Part shown: positions 59,646 through 64,000 of the stretch, piece by piece | Layout of the letters: every line of letters begins with the position of its first letter | Position numbering within the stretch: the first letter of the stretch is position 1 | DNA from: Thermasporomyces sp040195635 | Lineage (GTDB): Bacteria; Actinomycetota; Actinomycetes; Propionibacteriales; Actinopolymorphaceae | Length of the DNA stretch: 64,000 bases | Assembly (NCBI RefSeq): GCF_040195635.1 | Contig: NZ_JBEFTX010000003.1 | Location: forward strand, 1 to 64,000 | Reading direction: 5' to 3' | Notes under the pieces: model-generated | Database searches by the model: none | What the model saw: only the letters and a program-made list of their open reading frames with translations | Told to the model about the DNA's origin: nothing | Position numbers and translations under genes: made by a program

Positions 59646-61990
59646 AACCTGTCGCTACCGCACCACCACCCCCCGGAGCGCCGACACGCCGACGACCCTC
59701 TTCGCGGGCGCTCCGCAGGGGCCTCGTCGCCCTGCTCGCCGCGCTCCTCACCGGATCGCTCGTGACCGTCATGCCGGCCGCCGCAGCTCCAAGCGGCGTC
59801 GCCGCCGCCACCAAGCCGAGCTGGCCGGGCAACACGCCCAACCCGAACGGCGGCACGGACTACTTCATCGACGCGACGAGTGGTTCCGACAACGCCGGCG
59901 GCACATCGCCGGAGTCCGCCTGGCGCAGTCTCGCCAAGGCAAACGCGACGACGTTCGCCCCCGGTGACCGCATCCTGCTCAAGGCCGGCGAGCAGTGGCA
60001 TGACGAGCAACTGTGGCCGAAGGGCTCGGGCAGTGCAGGCCGGCCGATCACCATCTCGGCGTACGGCGATCCGCGCGCCGGCCGGCCGTACATCGCGACG
60101 AACGGCAACGTGCCAAGCCCGTTCAACGCGGACGGCACGAAGAATCCCGAGACGGTGGGCCTGACCGGCGCCATCGTGCTGCGCAACCAGCAGTACTTCG
60201 AGATCAACAACGTCGAGCTGTCCAACGACGACGACTTCGCGACCGACATCACCACAGAACGCGTCGTTCGCGACGGAATCATGGTGTCGATCAACGCCGA
60301 CCTCCTGGCCGACGGCGCGGACAACATCATGGACCACTTCCGCATCTTCGATGTCTACGTCCACAACACCGACGGCCCGAGCTTCTGGCAGCAGATGCAC
60401 TACGGCGGCATCAACTTCCAGGTCTTCGGCAGCCGCAACTACCGGGAGTACGGCACCGGCGGCTACTACTTCCAGGATGTCCGGATCGAGAACAACACCT
60501 TCGAGAACGTCGAGCTGCACGCCATCCAGTTCGCGTTCAACTGGTTCGGCGACCGCACAGCCGACTCCGGACAGTACGACGAGAATGGGAAGTGGCACGA
60601 GGGCTGGGAACAGCTGTGGGTGCGCACCCGCGACCTCTACAGCCGGGACGTCTACATCGGCCACAACTACGCCGAGAGTATCGGCCAGGGCGCGATCCAG
60701 CTCGCCAACACCAAGAACATGACGGTTGAGTACAACGAGGTGAACGGGTTCCTCGAGCGCTACAACTCCGTGTCCGTCGCGCTGTATCTGTGGGCGGGCG
60801 CTGACTCGGTCATGCAGTACAACGAGGTCTACGGCGGCCCGTACAACGAGTTCGACGGCACCCCGTGGGACCTGGAGTACACGAACTTCAACGTCACGTA
60901 CCAGTTCAACTACTCACACGACAACCCGGCCGGCTGGATGTCGTACATGGGCAACAGCTCCAACTCGGTCGCCCGCTACAACCTGAGCGTCAACGACAAC
61001 GGCGTGCTCGTGAAGAACATGCTGTCGACGAACTACTCACCGACGTACTTCGTGAACAACACCTTTGTTTACAACGGCGCGGAAATGGACTACTTCCACG
61101 ACGAGACGTTCCTGTCCAGGGTCTACTTCCTGAACAACATCTTCTACAACTACTCGACGACTGAGCCGACGCCGTGGTACCGCCGGACCGACGCTCTGCG
61201 CCACGCGGTGTTCTCGAACAACGACTTCTACGAGGCGAGCGGCAGCCACTCCAGTCAGGAACCGGCGGACCCGAACGGGCTGCGGGTCGACCCGAGGTTC
61301 GTGGGCAACCCAACTTCATACCTCACCGGGGCGGGCGTGGACAGGATTCGGAAGGCCGCGGCCCAGTTCCGGCTACGTGATGAGTCCCCGCTGATCGACG
61401 CCGGCCGGTACAACGCGCACCTGGGATCCGAGGACTTCCTCGGTACGCACATCTACTACGGCGACGCACCGGACATCGGCATCGCGGAGAGCCGGATCGG
61501 CGAGAAGGTCACCAACCCGGTGGACGACGACCCGATCGAGGAGGAGCCCGGCAACCGGGTCAACCTCGCGCTCGGCAAGCCGGTCACCGCGAGCTCGACC
61601 CACCCGGGGGCAGGCGGCACGCTCGGCGCGGAGAAGTTGACCGACGGCGACCTGACGACCCGGTGGGCGGCGGCCGACGACGCGGCCTACCCGATCACGC
61701 TCGACATCGACTTCGGAGGGGACACCACGTTCGACGAGGTGTACCTGGACGAGTACACCGACGGGGGCACCAACCCGCGGGTGCAGTCGTTCGACCTGCA
61801 GCGGTGGGACGCCGGGACGGGCGAGTGGGTGACGTTCGCGAGCCACGACGGCGGCATCGGCCACGACCTCACCGTGACCGGCTTCGGCAGCGTCACGACC
61901 TCCCGACTGCGGGTGGCGCTCACCGAGCAGATCGCCACCGAGGTCTACACCCCGACCATGACCGAGATCGCCGTGTACCGAACCGGCTAG
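59642..61990 (+). CDS. Secreted parallel beta-helix protein with discoidin-like domain
   Basis: A 782-residue exported protein. The signal peptide (RGLVALLAALLTGSLVTVMPAAAA) is followed by DYFIDATSGSDNAGGTSPES, the usual opening of right-handed beta-helix pectate-lyase-like enzymes. Many Asn/Asp-rich turns (IRIENNTFENVELHAIQF-like, NVTYQFNYSHDN, YFVNNTFVYNG) follow up to about residue 640. The last 140 residues are an F5/8 type C (CBM32-like) domain (LALGKPVTASSTHPGAGGT...DLTTRWAAADD). It probably acts on an extracellular polysaccharide; the substrate is unknown. It is co-translated with the chaperone-like gene. Confidence 0.88.
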   Translation: MKPVATAPPPPGAPTRRRPSSRALRRGLVALLAALLTGSLVTVMPAAAAPSGVAAATKPSWPGNTPNPNGGTDYFIDATSGSDNAGGTSPESAWRSLAKANATTFAPGDRILLKAGEQWHDEQLWPKGSGSAGRPITISAYGDPRAGRPYIATNGNVPSPFNADGTKNPETVGLTGAIVLRNQQYFEINNVELSNDDDFATDITTERVVRDGIMVSINADLLADGADNIMDHFRIFDVYVHNTDGPSFWQQMHYGGINFQVFGSRNYREYGTGGYYFQDVRIENNTFENVELHAIQFAFNWFGDRTADSGQYDENGKWHEGWEQLWVRTRDLYSRDVYIGHNYAESIGQGAIQLANTKNMTVEYNEVNGFLERYNSVSVALYLWAGADSVMQYNEVYGGPYNEFDGTPWDLEYTNFNVTYQFNYSHDNPAGWMSYMGNSSNSVARYNLSVNDNGVLVKNMLSTNYSPTYFVNNTFVYNGAEMDYFHDETFLSRVYFLNNIFYNYSTTEPTPWYRRTDALRHAVFSNNDFYEASGSHSSQEPADPNGLRVDPRFVGNPTSYLTGAGVDRIRKAAAQFRLRDESPLIDAGRYNAHLGSEDFLGTHIYYGDAPDIGIAESRIGEKVTNPVDDDPIEEEPGNRVNLALGKPVTASSTHPGAGGTLGAEKLTDGDLTTRWAAADDAAYPITLDIDFGGDTTFDEVYLDEYTDGGTNPRVQSFDLQRWDAGTGEWVTFASHDGGIGHDLTVTGFGSVTTSRLRVALTEQIATEVYTPTMTEIAVYRTG

Positions 61991-62040
61991 GTCGCGGCTG
62001 CGGCGCGGCAGGCGGCTGACAGGTTCCGGTCGTGAGCCGG

Positions 62041-63327
62041 TCAGCCGAGGTCGGCGACCTTACGCTCCAGCACGGCGCGTTCGCGGTCGTTGCCGCACAG
62101 GTGTACGGCGACCTGCAGGTCGGCGCGCGCCTCGTCGATGCGTCCCAGGCGGGTGAGCAGCTCGCCGCGAACCGTCGGGAGCAGGTGCGAGCTCGACAGC
62201 ACCTCGGCGGCAACGAGCTCGTCCACGAGGGGCAGCGCCGCGGCCGGTCCCTGGGCCATGGAGACCGCCACCGCCCGGTTGAGGTCGACCACAGGCGACG
62301 GCGCGAGCCGGCCGAGTGCCTCGTAGAGGAGCACGATGCGTTCCCAGTTCGTCGCGTCGACGGACGGGGCGACGGCATGGCATTCGGCGATCGCGGCCTG
62401 CAGGCCGTACGCGCCCAGGCCCCGGCCGACCTGCTCCGCGCGGGCGAGCGCGGCTTGTCCCCGGCGGATCGCGGCGCGGTCCCAGCGGCGGCGGTCCTGG
62501 TGTTCCAGCAGGATCGGCTCACCGTCCGATCCAATGCGGGCGGGGAAGCGCGCCGCGGTCAGCTCCAGCAGAGCCAGCAGGCCGTGGACCTCGGGTTCGT
62601 TCGGCACCAGCCGGGCCAGCATCCGCGTGACGCGCTGTGCCTCGCTCGCGAGGTCGAGTCGGATCAGATCCTCACCGGAGCTGGCCGAGGACCCTTCGGT
62701 GAAGATCAGGTAGACCACGGTGAGCACCGATCCGAGCCGCTCGGTCCGCTCCTTCGCCGGTGGCACCTCGAACGGCACCCGGGCCGCTCCGAGGGTCTTC
62801 TTCGCCCGGGTGATTCGGGCCTGCACGGTCGCGGTCGGGACGAGGAACGCCTTGGCGATCTCGTCGCTCGTCAGACCGCCGACCACCCGCAAGGTGAGCG
62901 CGACTCTCGCCTCCCGCGACAGCACCGGGTGGCAGGAGATGAACATCAACGCGAGCATGTCGTCGTCGATCTGGTCCGGATCCCACAGCACGTCCTCGCC
63001 GTCTCGGACCGGATCGGCGGGCGCGCTCCCCGAGACGACGCCGCCCTCGCCCAGGTTCTGAGCGAGGGCGGCGTACCGCGCGTCAAGGGCGGAGCGCCGG
63101 CGGAAGGCGTCGATCGCGCGGCGCCGGCCGACGGTGAGCAACCACCCCGCCGGGTTGCGGGGCACACCCTCGCGTGGCCAGGTCACCAGTGCCTCGGCCA
63201 GCGCCTCCTGGGCGAGGTCCTCGGCCAGCGCGAAGTCGCCGGTGTACCGGGCGAGCGCACCGACGATCCGGGCGGACTCGATCCGCCAGACAGCCCCGAC
63301 GGCCTCACGGCCGGTGGGATCAGCCAT
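62041..63327 (-). CDS. ECF42-type RNA polymerase sigma factor
   Basis: A 428-residue sigma-70 factor. Region 2 is ESARIVGALARYTGDFALAEDLAQEALAEAL with GWLLTVGRRRAIDAFRRR; region 4 is ALTLRVVGGLTSDEIAKAFLVPTATVQARITRAK. The C-terminal 230 residues (DUF6596, TPR-like) are the mark of ECF42, which is linked to DGPF proteins rather than an anti-sigma factor. The DGPF gene lies 24 bases upstream, so they form one unit. Confidence 0.96.
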   Translation of the reverse strand: MADPTGREAVGAVWRIESARIVGALARYTGDFALAEDLAQEALAEALVTWPREGVPRNPAGWLLTVGRRRAIDAFRRRSALDARYAALAQNLGEGGVVSGSAPADPVRDGEDVLWDPDQIDDDMLALMFISCHPVLSREARVALTLRVVGGLTSDEIAKAFLVPTATVQARITRAKKTLGAARVPFEVPPAKERTERLGSVLTVVYLIFTEGSSASSGEDLIRLDLASEAQRVTRMLARLVPNEPEVHGLLALLELTAARFPARIGSDGEPILLEHQDRRRWDRAAIRRGQAALARAEQVGRGLGAYGLQAAIAECHAVAPSVDATNWERIVLLYEALGRLAPSPVVDLNRAVAVSMAQGPAAALPLVDELVAAEVLSSSHLLPTVRGELLTRLGRIDEARADLQVAVHLCGNDRERAVLERKVADLG

Positions 63328-63351
63328 CCCCGACTCGCCCGGTCGATCCGT

Positions 63352-63771
63352 TCAGAGCTGACCGGTGGCTTCGCGCCACGCCCGCTCCTTCTTGATCCAC
63401 TCGTTGTCCTGGGGAAACTCGTCGATCGTCGAGACCCGACGGATCTCGGCCTTGGCGCCCGGCCCGGCCATCGGCGCCCGCTTCGCCCACTCCACGGCCT
63501 CCTCCTTGGAGGCGACGTTGAGGATCCAGAAGCCCCCGAACAGCTCCTTGGTCTCGCCGTAGGGACCATCGGTGACCACCGGCGGGTCGGACGAGTAATC
63601 CACAACCACACCTTGTGCGGCGTCGTCGAGGCCCTCGGCGGAGATCAGCACGCCGGCACGGATCATCTCGTCGTTGAACCGGCCCATCGCCTCGATGATC
63701 TCGTTGAAATCGACGTCTTGGAACGCTTTGTACGTCTCGTCGGTGGCGCGCATGATCAGCATGTACTTCAT
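63352..63771 (-). CDS. DGPF (YCII-like) domain protein
   Basis: A 139-residue protein: KYMLIMRATDETYKAF, VLISAEGLDDAAQG, and the motif TDGPYGETKELFGGFWIL (DGPY for DGPF). It is the genetic partner of ECF42 sigma factors and may act with the sigma factor's C-terminal domain. AGGAGA precedes the ATG. Confidence 0.96.
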   Translation of the reverse strand: MKYMLIMRATDETYKAFQDVDFNEIIEAMGRFNDEMIRAGVLISAEGLDDAAQGVVVDYSSDPPVVTDGPYGETKELFGGFWILNVASKEEAVEWAKRAPMAGPGAKAEIRRVSTIDEFPQDNEWIKKERAWREATGQL

Positions 63772-63899
63772 GGTTCTGTCTCCTGGCTTGTCCGGGGTCC
63801 CTCTCTCGGGCCCGCTTACCCCTAGGTCGAACGGGGAAAGTCGTGGATCGACACAGCTCGCCAACCTTTTCGAGGGACTCCGGAAGCCATCCGGCCGGG

Positions 63900-63939
63900 G
63901 ATGTCCAGGTCGGCCTGAGGTGCGGCCGACCTGGACATC
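63900..63939 (-). terminator. Strong hairpin after katG
   Basis: GATGTCCAGGTCGGCC and GGCCGACCTGGACATC form a perfect 16-base-pair stem with an 8-base loop, starting 4 bases after the katG stop. There is no U-tract, but actinomycete terminators often lack one. Confidence 0.85.
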
Positions 63940-63943
63940 GGTG

Positions 63944-64000
63944 TCAGGCGAGGTCGAACCGGTCGAGGTTCATGACCTTGTCCCAGGCCGCCACGAAGTC
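63944..64000 (-). CDS. katG: Catalase-peroxidase KatG, C-terminal 18 residues
   Basis: Only the end of the gene is inside the window: DFVAAWDKVMNLDRFDLA then TGA. This tail is highly characteristic of the bifunctional haem catalase-peroxidase that removes hydrogen peroxide in the cytoplasm. The rest lies beyond the right edge. Confidence 0.85.
   Translation of the reverse strand, partial: DFVAAWDKVMNLDRFDLA

Overview
This window is high-GC DNA with dense, alternating-strand genes, frequent GTG starts and 4-base ATGA/GTGA overlaps. The gene content points to a filamentous or soil actinomycete: QcrB, ECF42/DGPF pair, WYL, ROK and LacI regulators, Tat-exported lipoproteins, and many secreted carbohydrate-active proteins. 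The mix of orphan family-5 solute-binding proteins, DUF4091, heparinase-like, sulfatase and enolase-superfamily genes resembles Actinopolymorpha, Jiangella or related lineages; this placement is an inference. No rRNA, tRNA, CRISPR array, transposase or integrase was seen.

Layout. 1-5.5 kb: a truncated solute-binding protein, an enolase-superfamily enzyme, a second solute-binding protein and a kinase-fold protein lacking catalytic residues. 5.6-11.7 kb: cobyric acid synthase, then a secreted DUF4091 protein divergent from a ROK regulator whose start is preceded by four 17-bp tandem repeats. 11.9-18.3 kb: small housekeeping or unknown genes (SRPBCC, DUF2461, NTF2-like, an aminoglycoside-phosphotransferase-like gene, a UPF0104-type membrane protein, an alpha/alpha-toroid protein). 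18.4-24.8 kb: a 3-hydroxyisobutyrate-dehydrogenase-like gene followed by the most unusual locus. There an XRE/Nudix-like regulator, an epimerase and a frameshifted D-amino-acid-oxidase gene run left, and a 29-residue membrane peptide, a radical SAM protein with a CxxxYxxC motif and a CYTH protein run right, from one control region. 24.8-25.9 kb: a decaying patch with two 79-residue paralogues (one frameshifted) flanking a ruined YdcF gene.

26-34.9 kb: lipoprotein, secreted glycerophosphodiesterase, a 1,227-residue Tat-exported heparinase II/III-like protein, a Met/His-rich secreted protein, DinB/DUF664 and an orphan cytochrome b lacking one haem ligand. 35-45.3 kb: WYL regulator, DapA-like aldolase and sulfatase; GIY-YIG protein, GNAT, a broken hydrolase, PadR with its membrane partner, a second kinase-fold gene and a flavin disulfide reductase. 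45.4-51.4 kb: membrane and secreted proteins, a DUF2975/XRE pair with an apparently leaderless promoter, a Tat sulfatase, a lipoprotein and an MFS transporter. 51.5-62 kb: a second sugar-utilisation block (solute-binding protein, beta-galactosidase-like protein, enolase-superfamily enzyme) divergent from a frameshifted LacI regulator and a SurA/PrsA-like plus beta-helix operon. 62-64 kb: ECF42 sigma factor with its DGPF partner, a strong terminator and the 3' end of katG.

Taken together, the accessory content suggests uptake and breakdown of complex, partly sulfated or uronic-acid-rich glycans: exported lyase-like proteins and sulfatases outside, lipoprotein receptors at the membrane, and acid-sugar dehydratase and aldolase candidates inside. 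No matching permease genes lie in the window. Several genes carry one-base frameshifts in short G/C runs; sequencing error and true decay cannot be separated here.
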